Positions 16,879 through 26,112 of a DNA stretch of 64,000 nucleotides are shown in pieces (positions within the stretch are counted from its first letter, which is position 1; each line of letters opens with the position of its first letter). The stretch covers positions 1 to 64,000 of the forward strand of contig NZ_JAALJH010000036.1 of NCBI RefSeq assembly GCF_011064615.1. Reading direction: 5' to 3'. The DNA is from Aquisphaera insulae. Its GTDB lineage: Bacteria; Planctomycetota; Planctomycetia; Isosphaerales; Isosphaeraceae. The notes under the pieces were generated by a model. It worked only from the letters and a program-made list of their open reading frames with translations, did not search any database and was not told where the DNA came from. A program made the position numbers and the translations under genes.

Positions 16879-19476
16879 TCAGTCGACGGGGCCTTCTCCT
16901 CTCCGCCCGCCGCCGCCCCGTCCGCCCGGGCTCGCCGGGGCGCCCGGGCGGCCGCCCGGCCCCTGCGGGGAGTTCGGGCGGGCGCCGGGGAATCCGGCCC
17001 CCGGGGCCTGGCCGTTGGGCGGGGTTTGCCCGCCCTCGCCGGCCGCGGCCGCCTTCCGTGCGGCGGCCTCCTGGGCCGCCCTGCGAGCGGCCTGCACCGC
17101 CGGCATCAGCATCGCCGTGCCGGCGCTTCCGGCGGCAAGGCCGGCGACCAGGTTCGGGAAGGACTCGCGGCTCACCAGCTTGATGGCCTGGTCATCGACC
17201 GAGACCGACATGGTCCCCGGGAACATCAGCGCCTTCAGGTCTTCCGCCCGGGGCAGCTTCGCGGGATCCACCTTGATCTCGATCATCGCGGGGGCCGTCG
17301 CGTTGCCGTTGTTTCCGCCGCCGGGCTGCGGCTGTCTGCCCATCCCGGGATAGGACTGGGACATCGGCGCGCCCTGGGAGCCGCCGGCGCCGGGGTAGCC
17401 GGCCGGAGGAGGCTGGCCGCCGGGGTCGAATCCTTCCGCATTGGGCCCGCCCTGGCCCAGCCGCCCGAGCTTGCGGTTCCCGAAGTTGGACCCGCCGGGG
17501 ACCGCGGGGGGGGCGCCGGCGTTCGCCGGAGCTCCCGGAGATCCTCCCTGAGGCTGCCCGGGTTGTCCCGGTTGGGCCGCCCCCATCGCGATGATCGTGT
17601 TGATCTGAGTCTGGAGGGTGCCCGGCAAGCTGGCCAGGATGGCCGGAGTCGTCGACCGCGAATCATCGACGGCCACCAGGATCGAGTTGGCCGGCGCATG
17701 GTCGAGGGCCTGGGCGACGTCCGGGGTGGGCTTCCATTCCTTCTTCTTGACCGCCTCCAGGGCGACGCGGGCCGCCTCGGAGGTCGTCGAGATTGCGATG
17801 TACTTCCCTTCGAGTCGGATCGTCGGGCGCACGCCCGGGAGGTTGAGCTTGATCGGCGAATCCGGGGGGACGATCAGCATGTAGGTCTTGACGGGTCCCG
17901 GCGAAAGCCGGAGCTCGGGGGCGGGCGTTTCCTTGTTGCTCTTCCGCCGGCCGGCTCCCTCGGCCGCGCCGCCTCGGCCGCGGCCGCCCTCGGGTCCGTT
18001 GGGTGTGTTGTTCGCGTTCGCGTCCTCCGCGCTCATGGCGGCCGCCTTCTCGACGGCCATGGCCTTGAGCTCCTTGTTGACGGCGATCACCACCGACTCG
18101 AGCGCCCTCGTGAAGGCGACCGGATCACGGAGCTCGGCGACGAGGGTAGGCTTGGGGAAGACGCTCTGGAGCGACGACAGCATGGCCATCGGGTCCGCGC
18201 TCGGCTTCGGCGACTCGTCCGTCGCGGCCGCCGACCGCCCGGGTGCCATGTAGAACATCATCCGGGGGCCGAGGTTCCCCAGGAGATCCTTCTCGATGTT
18301 CAGCTTGGTCTGGCCCTTCAGCTTCTCCATCACCTCGTCCAGCCTGGCCCTCATCTCTCCCGGCGGGCCGATCTCGGCGATGGCCTGGAGGATCTTCTCC
18401 GGAGAGGCCGAGACCGTCGCGAACGAGTCCACGCCCTCCGGCACGGGCATGATCTGCTTGAGGTCGAGCTTGGGCTGATCGAACATCGCGAGGGCGGGCT
18501 TCCGCGGGGCGGGAGCAGTCAACCTCAGGACGCTCATGAGCGCGTCGTTGTCGAAGCCCCAGCGATAATCGAGGCGGGTGATGCCGAGCTTTTCCTTGAG
18601 GTTGACCAGGAAGATCTCCAACTGGCTCAGGGGCCGGTCCGTCACGCCCAGCTCGGAGACGAAGAACGTCAGGACCGGACGGAACGACTCCTCGGGTTGC
18701 GAGAGTTGCTTATCCACCGCATGGTCGACCGCCGATGGGATCTTGCCTTCCACGACGTCGATGATGTAATCGATACTGGCCTTCGAAGGGCCGATGACGA
18801 TGTCTTCCTTCTCGGCCCACCAGGCGCTACCCGACTCGTTCAACAGGACGACGAACCTGCCCTTCCTCCGCTCGGTGCGCGGCCTCTCGGCCCCCATGAG
18901 CGATCCGAGCGCCTTGCTCGTGAGCAGGCGATTCTCCTTGGCCGCCAGTCCCCGAAAGACAACCATCGCGGCACCGGGGCTACCCTTGACCTGCGGCACG
19001 TTGAGGGAGAACGAGAAGCCCTTGTGTGCGATGGTCTCCAGCAGGGTCACGACTTCCGCGCCGGTCAGACGCTTGCTCGAGGCGTTTTCCATCGCCCGAT
19101 CGAGGAGCTGAGCCGCGACCTCCTCGAGCATGGCGCCGAGCGGCGTCGTGGTGAGCATCTTGTAAGCGGCGGTCTTCTGCCAGGCCTCGGCGTGGGCGTC
19201 CAGGCCGTCGAAGTTCAGGTGGAAGAGGAGGTTGTCCTTGGGGACGTAGCGCGCCAGCGACGTCGAGGCCGACGGCGCGGGCGCGTCCACCTTCGCGGCG
19301 GGCGCCGCGGCCGGCGGATCCTGGGCGCATGCCCCGGGGGCGCGGAGCGTCCCGCAGAGCAAGACGGCCGCGATCGCGGCGATGAGCCATCGGGGCCTCG
19401 AGGCCACGGCCCGGCGGGGTGGGGGCGCCATGGTGGAGGCGCCTGCGAGAATCAGACGGACTCGTGGTTGTCGCAC
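16879..19476 (-). CDS. Secreted planctomycete protein with Gly/Pro-rich low-complexity regions
   Basis: An 865-residue protein of unknown function. It begins with a signal peptide (SRPRWLIAAIAAVLLCGTLR...CAQ). A long globular part (~60-600) contains ARYVPKDNLLFHLNFDGLD and repeated mentions of beta-rich segments like those of DUF3352-type planctomycete proteins. From about 620 there is Gly/Pro/Gln-rich sequence. Near 790 a short LMPAVQAARRAAQEAAAR resembles the LLPAVQAAREAARR signature of DUF1559 proteins, and the protein ends in a Gly/Arg-rich tail. GTG at 19476 has a good AAGGA site; ATG at 19431 is a weaker option. It is divergent from the porin gene, so both may share a 290-bp control region. 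Confidence 0.65.
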   Translation of the reverse strand: MRQPRVRLILAGASTMAPPPRRAVASRPRWLIAAIAAVLLCGTLRAPGACAQDPPAAAPAAKVDAPAPSASTSLARYVPKDNLLFHLNFDGLDAHAEAWQKTAAYKMLTTTPLGAMLEEVAAQLLDRAMENASSKRLTGAEVVTLLETIAHKGFSFSLNVPQVKGSPGAAMVVFRGLAAKENRLLTSKALGSLMGAERPRTERRKGRFVVLLNESGSAWWAEKEDIVIGPSKASIDYIIDVVEGKIPSAVDHAVDKQLSQPEESFRPVLTFFVSELGVTDRPLSQLEIFLVNLKEKLGITRLDYRWGFDNDALMSVLRLTAPAPRKPALAMFDQPKLDLKQIMPVPEGVDSFATVSASPEKILQAIAEIGPPGEMRARLDEVMEKLKGQTKLNIEKDLLGNLGPRMMFYMAPGRSAAATDESPKPSADPMAMLSSLQSVFPKPTLVAELRDPVAFTRALESVVIAVNKELKAMAVEKAAAMSAEDANANNTPNGPEGGRGRGGAAEGAGRRKSNKETPAPELRLSPGPVKTYMLIVPPDSPIKLNLPGVRPTIRLEGKYIAISTTSEAARVALEAVKKKEWKPTPDVAQALDHAPANSILVAVDDSRSTTPAILASLPGTLQTQINTIIAMGAAQPGQPGQPQGGSPGAPANAGAPPAVPGGSNFGNRKLGRLGQGGPNAEGFDPGGQPPPAGYPGAGGSQGAPMSQSYPGMGRQPQPGGGNNGNATAPAMIEIKVDPAKLPRAEDLKALMFPGTMSVSVDDQAIKLVSRESFPNLVAGLAAGSAGTAMLMPAVQAARRAAQEAAARKAAAAGEGGQTPPNGQAPGAGFPGARPNSPQGPGGRPGAPASPGGRGGGGRRGEGPVD

Positions 19477-19764
19477 GGGGACTTTCCTTCCGGGGAATCC
19501 GCGGGATTGAGACCGGTGCCGGCGCCAAGTGGCGTCGCGCCTCGACTTCCAGACAGGCCCGATCCGCCGGCCGACCGTCCAAACATACCGTCATCGTATG
19601 AGGCGGACCGTCCCGCGCCAACACGCTGCCCGAAAGGCGAAACGCGACGGTTCGAAAGTCTGGCTGGAGCGGATGTGTCGATCGTGACGATAGCGGAAAC
19701 TGGTTCCCTGCGCATTGAGTGCGCGCGGCACCCGGACCATTCCTGGGACCGCAGGACGTTTGGA

Positions 19765-21519
19765 ATGACCTCCCGAGCAGGAAGGGAGCTGCGATCGCAG
19801 ACGCCCCGTGATGGGCGCGGGACCCGCGGGCTTGCCACGGCCGTCGTCCTGTTGCTCCTGCACGCCCCGTCCGTCCGGTGCTCGGCGGAGGACGCCAGGA
19901 CCGGAGGAGCCGCACCGGCCGGGCCGAGGACGGATGGGGAGAAGATCACCGTCGAGCAGCTCGCTCGCCGCCTGCAACGGGTCGAGGAGCAGAACGCACG
20001 GCTCGCAGAACAGAACGCGAGGCTGACCGGCGAGAACAAGGCCCTCGGCGAGCACGTCCGGGAGATTTCCCGGCAATACGACGCCCTCAATCATCGACTC
20101 GAACAACCCACCCCCATCTTCCCGGCGCCCGTCGCGGCGTCGCCGGCCGGCATCCTCGAGGGTCGCTCGTTGATGCCCCCTCCTGCCCCGCCGGCGTCGA
20201 TGCTGCCGGGCTGGCCTCGCGACGCGGCCGCGGCCGGTCCGAAGGCCGAGGGCTGGGATCCGGAATCGTTCGTCCCCTCCGCAGCGTCCGCGGGCGGTGG
20301 GCCGATGGGCTCGGCACGTTTCCTGTTCGGCGAGTACGACGACGACCGAGGCCAGTTCGTCCTGGTCCGGCCTCGCGACGAGAAGAGCGTGCCGTTCGAG
20401 CTCCGGGTCGACGTGTTCACGCAGGCTCGCTACTTCGATTTCGGTCGCTCCCAGAGGACGTGGACCGATCATCAGGGCGTGGTCCTGCCCGTCCGCAGCT
20501 TCCAGTCCCTGGAGATCACGCGCAACTTCATCGGATTCCAGGGCTTCGCGCTCGATCCCCGGCTCCAGTACACGGCCTGGATCTTCTCATCGACGGCCTT
20601 CAACGACACGGTCTACCTGGGGTGGATCAACTATCGCTTCAACCGGGCGCTGGACGTGCGGGTGGGGAACTGGCAGGTCCCCGGGACCCGCGAGTGGTAC
20701 GAGTCCTTCCGCTACACGATGGGGGCGGAGCGACTCATGGCCACGACCTTCTTCCGCCCCAACATCAGCCCCGGCATCTGGATCCAGGGCGAGCCCATCG
20801 AGGGTCTCCACTACGTGGCGATGCTGGCCAACTCGCTCAATCGATTCACGCAGGGGATCGAGCGGGTCGGGTCCTCCGCCAACTTCGGCGGCACGCTCCG
20901 GTGGGAGCCATTGGGCGCGTTCGGCCCGGGGCCCTCGGATGCCGAGCACCACGAGCGAATCACCCCCAGGCTGGGCACGAGCGTCGCCCTGGCCCGGGAG
21001 CAGAACCAGGGCTTCAGCGCGCTCCAGCTCGGCAACCCGGAAGACACGATCATCCGGCTCTCCGACGGCACGCCCCTGTTCCGGGTGGGGGCGCTCGGCC
21101 AGGGGGTCGAACTCATCTCGACGGCGGTCCAGCTCTGGACGATCGACGCGGCGCTCAAATATCGGGGCTTCGCGATCAACGGCGAGTACTTCTTCCGCTG
21201 GCTGGACGGCTTCCGCTCTGCGGGCATCAGCTCGCCGATACGGTCGATCTTCGACCACGGGGGCCTCCTCCAGGCCGGCTATTTCGTGATCCCGCGCCGG
21301 CTCGAGGGCTACTTGCGGACCTCGTTCGTGAGCGGCGCGTTCGGCGGAGGCTACGAGGTCGGAGGGGGGATCAACTGGTACGTCCTGGGGACGCGCGAAT
21401 GGCGGATGACGGCGGAAATCCTCAGCATCAACCATTCGCCGGCCCAGAACATCCTCACCGGCTATCGGGCCGGAGAGTCCGGCACCCTGGGGCAGGTCCA
21501 GTGGTTCACCGATTTCTGA
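19765..21519 (+). CDS. OprP/OprO-type outer-membrane porin with N-terminal coiled coil
   Basis: A 584-residue protein with a signal peptide (TRGLATAVVLLLLHAPSVRCSAE) and then a coiled-coil stretch of about 40 residues (LARRLQRVEEQNARLAEQNA...), as in porins that trimerise through a helical stalk. A Pro-rich linker follows, then a beta-barrel part from about 200 (FELRVDVFTQARYFDF, GWINYRFNRALDVRVGNW, ending in GQVQWFTDF with terminal Phe). This is the phosphate-selective porin O/P arrangement common in planctomycetes; the actual solute is not evident. The start at ATG 19765 has AGGAC nearby. A long in-frame extension to 16465 is antisense to the neighbouring secreted gene and rejected. Confidence 0.8.
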   Translation: MTSRAGRELRSQTPRDGRGTRGLATAVVLLLLHAPSVRCSAEDARTGGAAPAGPRTDGEKITVEQLARRLQRVEEQNARLAEQNARLTGENKALGEHVREISRQYDALNHRLEQPTPIFPAPVAASPAGILEGRSLMPPPAPPASMLPGWPRDAAAAGPKAEGWDPESFVPSAASAGGGPMGSARFLFGEYDDDRGQFVLVRPRDEKSVPFELRVDVFTQARYFDFGRSQRTWTDHQGVVLPVRSFQSLEITRNFIGFQGFALDPRLQYTAWIFSSTAFNDTVYLGWINYRFNRALDVRVGNWQVPGTREWYESFRYTMGAERLMATTFFRPNISPGIWIQGEPIEGLHYVAMLANSLNRFTQGIERVGSSANFGGTLRWEPLGAFGPGPSDAEHHERITPRLGTSVALAREQNQGFSALQLGNPEDTIIRLSDGTPLFRVGALGQGVELISTAVQLWTIDAALKYRGFAINGEYFFRWLDGFRSAGISSPIRSIFDHGGLLQAGYFVIPRRLEGYLRTSFVSGAFGGGYEVGGGINWYVLGTREWRMTAEILSINHSPAQNILTGYRAGESGTLGQVQWFTDF

Positions 21520-21535
21520 CCATCCGGCGCGACCC

Positions 21536-22546
21536 TCAGGCGGTCGCTTGACCGACGGCGGGCCGGCCGCCGGCCCTGACGGCGAACGATTGGCTCGCCC
21601 GCTCCTTGAGGAACCGGCGGGCCTTGCTGCGGCCATACTCGCTCAGCTCGTCGAGGAAATCCGGCCAGCGGTCCAGCTTGGTCGAGTAATCGAGCGCGCG
21701 GTCGAAGACGAGCCGCTGGACGTGGATCGGATGGAACCTCGGGTCGGTGATCTTGCGCTGGGCGATCAGCCGATTGATCAGGTCGATCTGCCGGAGCTCC
21801 TGCTCCATCGAGAGGTTGCCCGAGAGGTCGTTCTGGCGGTCGATGATCTCGTGGGTCATCATCGGGACCCGCGCGCAGGTGTTCGCGTTGATCTGGATCA
21901 CCCAGAGCTCGTTGATGTTGAGCTGGGGGAGGTCGTGGATCGGAGGGTTCTGGGAGAACAGCCCGTCCCAGTACATCCCCTTCCCTTCCACGTGCACGGC
22001 CCGGAAGAGCTGCGGGATCGCCGCCGACGCCAGCAGGCACTCCGCGGTCAGCTCGTGGCCCTGGAAGACCTCGAAGTGCCCCGTGAGGACCTCCACCGCT
22101 CCGATGTGCAGGGCCGGGGCGCCGGGGCGCTTCGCCAGCTCGCGGAGCTCGGCGAAGTCCATGTGCTCGCGGAGCATCTGGAGGAAGCGTTCCTCGCCCC
22201 AGGTCGGCAGGAGGTACGGGCTGACCTCGGGGAACGCCATGTGCTCGCGGAGGCGAATCGACGCGAGCAGCGCCTCGTTGACCAGCTTGTCCCAGGGCTC
22301 GCGGGCCCCGACGTCGGACCAGAATTGCCGGAGCTTGCGGATCGAGACGTCAGGCTCGCCCCGGACGAGGCCATCCCAGGCGAGTGCCGCGCAGATGGCG
22401 CCCCCCGACGTCCCGCTGATCCCGACGACGTCCACCTCCTCCGGGAGCTCGGCGAGCAGTCCCTGGAGGACTCCCGAGGAGAACGCCGTATGACTGCCGC
22501 CCCCCTGGCACGCGATCGCGACCCTGCTTCGGGCCCTGGTCTCCAT
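21536..22546 (-). CDS. Patatin-like phospholipase
   Basis: A 336-residue acyl hydrolase. It has the oxyanion-hole loop ACQGGGSHTAF near the start, the nucleophile elbow GISGTSGGA (GxSxG) at about 43-51 and the catalytic Asp in YWDGLFSQNPP. The last third (...RPDFLDELSEYGRSKARRFLKERA) is the usual family tail. Bacterial members release fatty acids from phospholipids and serve in membrane turnover or as effectors; no signal peptide is seen, so it probably works in the cytoplasm. It converges on the porin gene with 16 bp between. Confidence 0.88.
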   Translation of the reverse strand: METRARSRVAIACQGGGSHTAFSSGVLQGLLAELPEEVDVVGISGTSGGAICAALAWDGLVRGEPDVSIRKLRQFWSDVGAREPWDKLVNEALLASIRLREHMAFPEVSPYLLPTWGEERFLQMLREHMDFAELRELAKRPGAPALHIGAVEVLTGHFEVFQGHELTAECLLASAAIPQLFRAVHVEGKGMYWDGLFSQNPPIHDLPQLNINELWVIQINANTCARVPMMTHEIIDRQNDLSGNLSMEQELRQIDLINRLIAQRKITDPRFHPIHVQRLVFDRALDYSTKLDRWPDFLDELSEYGRSKARRFLKERASQSFAVRAGGRPAVGQATA

Positions 22547-22698
22547 GACGTGCTCGATTCTTCGTTGTAGGAAACATTGCGATGCGGGCGCGTCTCTTTC
22601 CTCCCAGGGTACAACCGCGATTGGTCCCGCTCAAGGAATAAGGGGATGTAAAGATGGCCGAGGAATCCGCCGTCCCGGTGGGCGATCGAACGGCCGCG

Positions 22699-25600
22699 CT
22701 AATGGAGGGCCAGCACGCCGTCGTTGTCGGCGTCGATCGGGGGGGCCGGCTTGTCCTGACCCTTGTCCCCCTTCTCCTCCGCCGCCCGCGCGGCGGATCG
22801 TCGGTCCTCGGCCCACTGGATGACGAAGAAGAAGACCGGCGTGAGGAAGATGCCGAAGAGGGTGACGCCGAGCATCCCGCTGAAGACCGCCACGCCGAGC
22901 GTCTGCCGCATCTCGGAGCCGGCGCCGGCGGAGGTGATCAGCGGCACGACGCCCAGGATGAACGCGAACGAGGTCATCATGATCGGCCGGAGTCGCAGCT
23001 CGCAGGCGTCGAGCGTCGCATGCTGCCGGGTCGCGCCGGCCTCGCGGCGGGACTTGGCGAACTCGACGATGAGGATCGCGTTCTTGCAGGCGAGGCCCAC
23101 CAGGACGATGAAGCCGACCTGGGTGAAGATGTTGATGTCCATCCGCCACGCGTTCACGCCGACGGTGGAGCAGAGCAGGCACATGGGGACCACCAGGATC
23201 ACCGCCAGGGGGAGCGACCAGCTCTCATACTGGGCGGCCAGCACCAGGAAGACCAGCACCACGGCGAGGGTGAAGGCGTACATCGCCGTGTTCCCGGTCT
23301 GGAGCTGGAGGAGCGCCAGCTCGGTCCAGACGGACCGCATCGACTGGGGCATCTCCTGATCGACGACCTCCTGCATGCCCTGGAGCGCCTGCCCGGAGCT
23401 GGTGCCGGGCGAGGCGTTGAAGTTCACGGTCGCCGACGGATAGAGGTTGTAGCGGATGATCATGACGGGCCCGCTGACGTCGCGGATATGGGCCAGCGAC
23501 CCCAGGGGGACCATGCCACCGCGCTCGCTCCGGACGCGGAGGCCGGAGAGGTCCTCGATCTGCTTGCGGAAGTTGGCGTCGCCCTGGATGTTGACCTGCC
23601 AGGTGCGGCCGAAGCGATTGAAGTCGTTGACGTAGAGCGAGCCGAGGTAGACCTGGAGCGTGTTGAACAGCTCGCCGATGGAGACGCCCAGCAGCTTGGC
23701 CTTCTCGCGGTCGACGTCCAGGTAGAGCCAGGGCGTGTCCGCCCGGAAGCTGGTGAAGAGGCCCTGGAGCATCGGGTGCGCGGAGCCGGAGGCGACGACC
23801 CGATTGGCGACCGATTCCAGCTCGGCCGAGCCGAGGTCGCCCCGGTCCTCGACCACGATCTTGAAGCCGCCCGCCGTGCCCAGGCCGTCCACCGGAGGGG
23901 CCTCGAAGACGTTGACCAGCCCCTCCTTGATCTCCTCCGCGAGCGACGCCTGGAGATGGGCCGCCACGGCGGGGCCCGTGTGTCCCGACCGGGCCCGATG
24001 GTGGAAGTCGTCCAGCATGACGTACATGGCCCCGAAGTTCGGCGCGTTGGCGTTCATCAGGATCGACTGGCCGGCGATCGCGAGCGTGTGGGTGACGCCG
24101 GGCTGCGCCCCGGTGATCCGCTCCACCTGCTTCATCACCCCCTGGGTGCGCTCCAGGGACGACGAATCCGGGAGCTGGACGTTCACCAGGAGGTATCCCT
24201 TGTCCTGCGCCGGGATGAATCCCGTCGGCGTCCGGGTGAAGCCCCAGTAGGTCAGCCCGAGCAATCCGCCGTAGATCAGGATGACGAGCACGCTGATCCG
24301 GAGCAGCCCCGCGACGATCGTCGTGTACAGGCCCGTCGCGGCGTCGAAGATGCGGTTGAACTGGAAGAAGACCCAGCCCATGATTCGATTGAGCGGCCAG
24401 CTCGCCAGCCAGCCGGCGAGGGCGCCCAACGCCAGCCCGGCCAGCAGGCCGAGGCGATCGAGCGTCAGGAAGGCGGGGAGCGGCGCGTTCAGCCTGACGC
24501 CGAGCCATCGCGTCACCTCCGGCCCCAGCAACGCCGCCCCCGCCCAACCACCCGCCGCCACGAACGCGAGCACCGGCAGCGCCTCGTAGACTCCCTTCCG
24601 ACGCGGCCGGAGCAGCAGGGCGGAGAGGGCGGGGCTGAGGGTCAGCGAGTTGAAGGCGGAGATCACCGTCGAGGTCGCGATCGTGAGGGCGAACTGGCGG
24701 TAGAATTGCCCCGTGATCCCCGTGATGAAGGCGCAGGGCAGGAAGACGGCCGTGAGCACGAGGCCGACCGCGATCACGGGCGCGGAGACCTGCTCCATCG
24801 CCCGGATCGTCGCCTCGCGCGGCGCCAGTCCGTGCTCGATGTGATGCTCGACGGCCTCCACGACGACGATGGCGTCGTCCACCACGATCCCGATCGCCAG
24901 CACCAGCCCGAAGAGCGTCAGGTTGTTGAGCGAGAACCCGAACGCCGCCATCACGGCGAAGGTGCCCACGATCGCCACCGGGACCGCGATCAGCGGGATG
25001 AGCGCGCTCCGCCAGTTCTGGAGGAAGAGGAGGACGACGATGGCGACCAGGATGACGGCGTCGCGGAGGGTCTTGAAGACCTCGTTGACCGACTCGGTGA
25101 TGAACGGCGTGGTGTCGTAGACGATGGCGTAGTCCACGCCCTCGGGGAAGCGTTGCTTCAGCTCCTCCATCTTCTCGCGGACGAGCCGGGCCGTGTCGAG
25201 CGCGTTGGAGCCCGGTCGCTGGTAGACGGAGAGGGCGACCGTGGGCTTGCCGTCGAGCGTGCAGGCCTGGTCGTATCCCTGGGCCCCCAGCTCGATCCGG
25301 CCGACGTCGCGGAGCCGGACCACGCCGCCGTTGGCGTCGGTCTTGAGGATCATGTCGGAGAAGTCGTCGGCCTCCGAGAGCCTCCCCTTGGTCGTGATGG
25401 TGAACTGGAACGCCTGCCCGGTGTCGACCGGCGGCTGGCCGAGCTGGCCGGCGGCGACCTGGATGTTCTGCTGCTCGATCGTCGAGACGATGTCGGAGGA
25501 CGTGAGGCCCCGGAAGGTCATCTTCTGCGGGTCGAGCCAGATCCGCATGCTGTAGTTCCGCTGCCCGATGTAGGTGATGTCGCCCACCCCCTCGAGCCGC

Positions 25601-26103
25601 GCCAGCTCGTCGCGGAGCTGGATCGTCGCGTAGTTGCTGAGATAGAGGTTGTCCCGGGTCCCCTCCGGGGAGAAGACGTTGATGATCATCAGGATGCTCG
25701 GCGATTTCTTCTTCACCGAGACCCCGCGGCGCTTGACCAGGTCCGGCAGGATCGGCTCGGCGAGCGACTCGCGATTCTGCACCAGCACCTGGGCCATGTT
25801 CAGGTCCGTCTCCGGCTTGAACGTGACCGTCAGGATGTAGGTGCCGTCGTTGGTGCACTGCGAGGACATGTACATCATGCCCTCCACGCCGTTGACCTGC
25901 TGCTCGATGGGCGCGGCCACGGTGTCGGCCACGACCTCGGCGTTGGCCCCCGGGTAGTAGGCGGACACCTCCACGGTCGGTGGGGTGATCTCCGGATACT
26001 GCGCCACCGGCAGCTTCATGAGCGAGATCGCCCCGGCCAGCGTGACGACGATCGAGAGCACGGAGGCGAAGATCGGCCGATCGATGAAGAAGCGCGAGAA
26101 CAC
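22699..26103 (-). CDS. RND efflux permease (HAE1 family), second of a tandem pair
   Basis: A 1134-residue inner-membrane proton/drug antiporter. The N terminus FSRFFIDRPIFASVLSIVV, the proton-relay pair in LAIGIVVDDAIVVVE and the TM10 Lys in GLACKNAILIVEFAK are all present, so it should be active. It is longer than the usual ~1040 residues because the TM6-TM7 loop carries an extra ~100 residues with two additional hydrophobic stretches (ALPVLAFVAAGGWAG, LGLLAGLALGALAGWLASWP). GTG at 26103 is the start, with GAGGGG ahead and only nine bases from the stop of the first RND gene. Close similarity to that gene (AEVVADTVAAPIEQQVNGVE) shows tandem duplication. A hetero-oligomer, as in MdtBC, is possible. 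Confidence 0.92.
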   Translation of the reverse strand: MFSRFFIDRPIFASVLSIVVTLAGAISLMKLPVAQYPEITPPTVEVSAYYPGANAEVVADTVAAPIEQQVNGVEGMMYMSSQCTNDGTYILTVTFKPETDLNMAQVLVQNRESLAEPILPDLVKRRGVSVKKKSPSILMIINVFSPEGTRDNLYLSNYATIQLRDELARLEGVGDITYIGQRNYSMRIWLDPQKMTFRGLTSSDIVSTIEQQNIQVAAGQLGQPPVDTGQAFQFTITTKGRLSEADDFSDMILKTDANGGVVRLRDVGRIELGAQGYDQACTLDGKPTVALSVYQRPGSNALDTARLVREKMEELKQRFPEGVDYAIVYDTTPFITESVNEVFKTLRDAVILVAIVVLLFLQNWRSALIPLIAVPVAIVGTFAVMAAFGFSLNNLTLFGLVLAIGIVVDDAIVVVEAVEHHIEHGLAPREATIRAMEQVSAPVIAVGLVLTAVFLPCAFITGITGQFYRQFALTIATSTVISAFNSLTLSPALSALLLRPRRKGVYEALPVLAFVAAGGWAGAALLGPEVTRWLGVRLNAPLPAFLTLDRLGLLAGLALGALAGWLASWPLNRIMGWVFFQFNRIFDAATGLYTTIVAGLLRISVLVILIYGGLLGLTYWGFTRTPTGFIPAQDKGYLLVNVQLPDSSSLERTQGVMKQVERITGAQPGVTHTLAIAGQSILMNANAPNFGAMYVMLDDFHHRARSGHTGPAVAAHLQASLAEEIKEGLVNVFEAPPVDGLGTAGGFKIVVEDRGDLGSAELESVANRVVASGSAHPMLQGLFTSFRADTPWLYLDVDREKAKLLGVSIGELFNTLQVYLGSLYVNDFNRFGRTWQVNIQGDANFRKQIEDLSGLRVRSERGGMVPLGSLAHIRDVSGPVMIIRYNLYPSATVNFNASPGTSSGQALQGMQEVVDQEMPQSMRSVWTELALLQLQTGNTAMYAFTLAVVLVFLVLAAQYESWSLPLAVILVVPMCLLCSTVGVNAWRMDINIFTQVGFIVLVGLACKNAILIVEFAKSRREAGATRQHATLDACELRLRPIMMTSFAFILGVVPLITSAGAGSEMRQTLGVAVFSGMLGVTLFGIFLTPVFFFVIQWAEDRRSAARAAEEKGDKGQDKPAPPIDADNDGVLALH

Positions 26104-26112
26104 GGGGACCCC

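Noticed and set aside
16465..19764. Long N-terminal extension of the porin frame
   Set aside because: It runs antisense through the secreted-protein gene. The porin's signal peptide and ATG at 19765 give a normal-sized protein.
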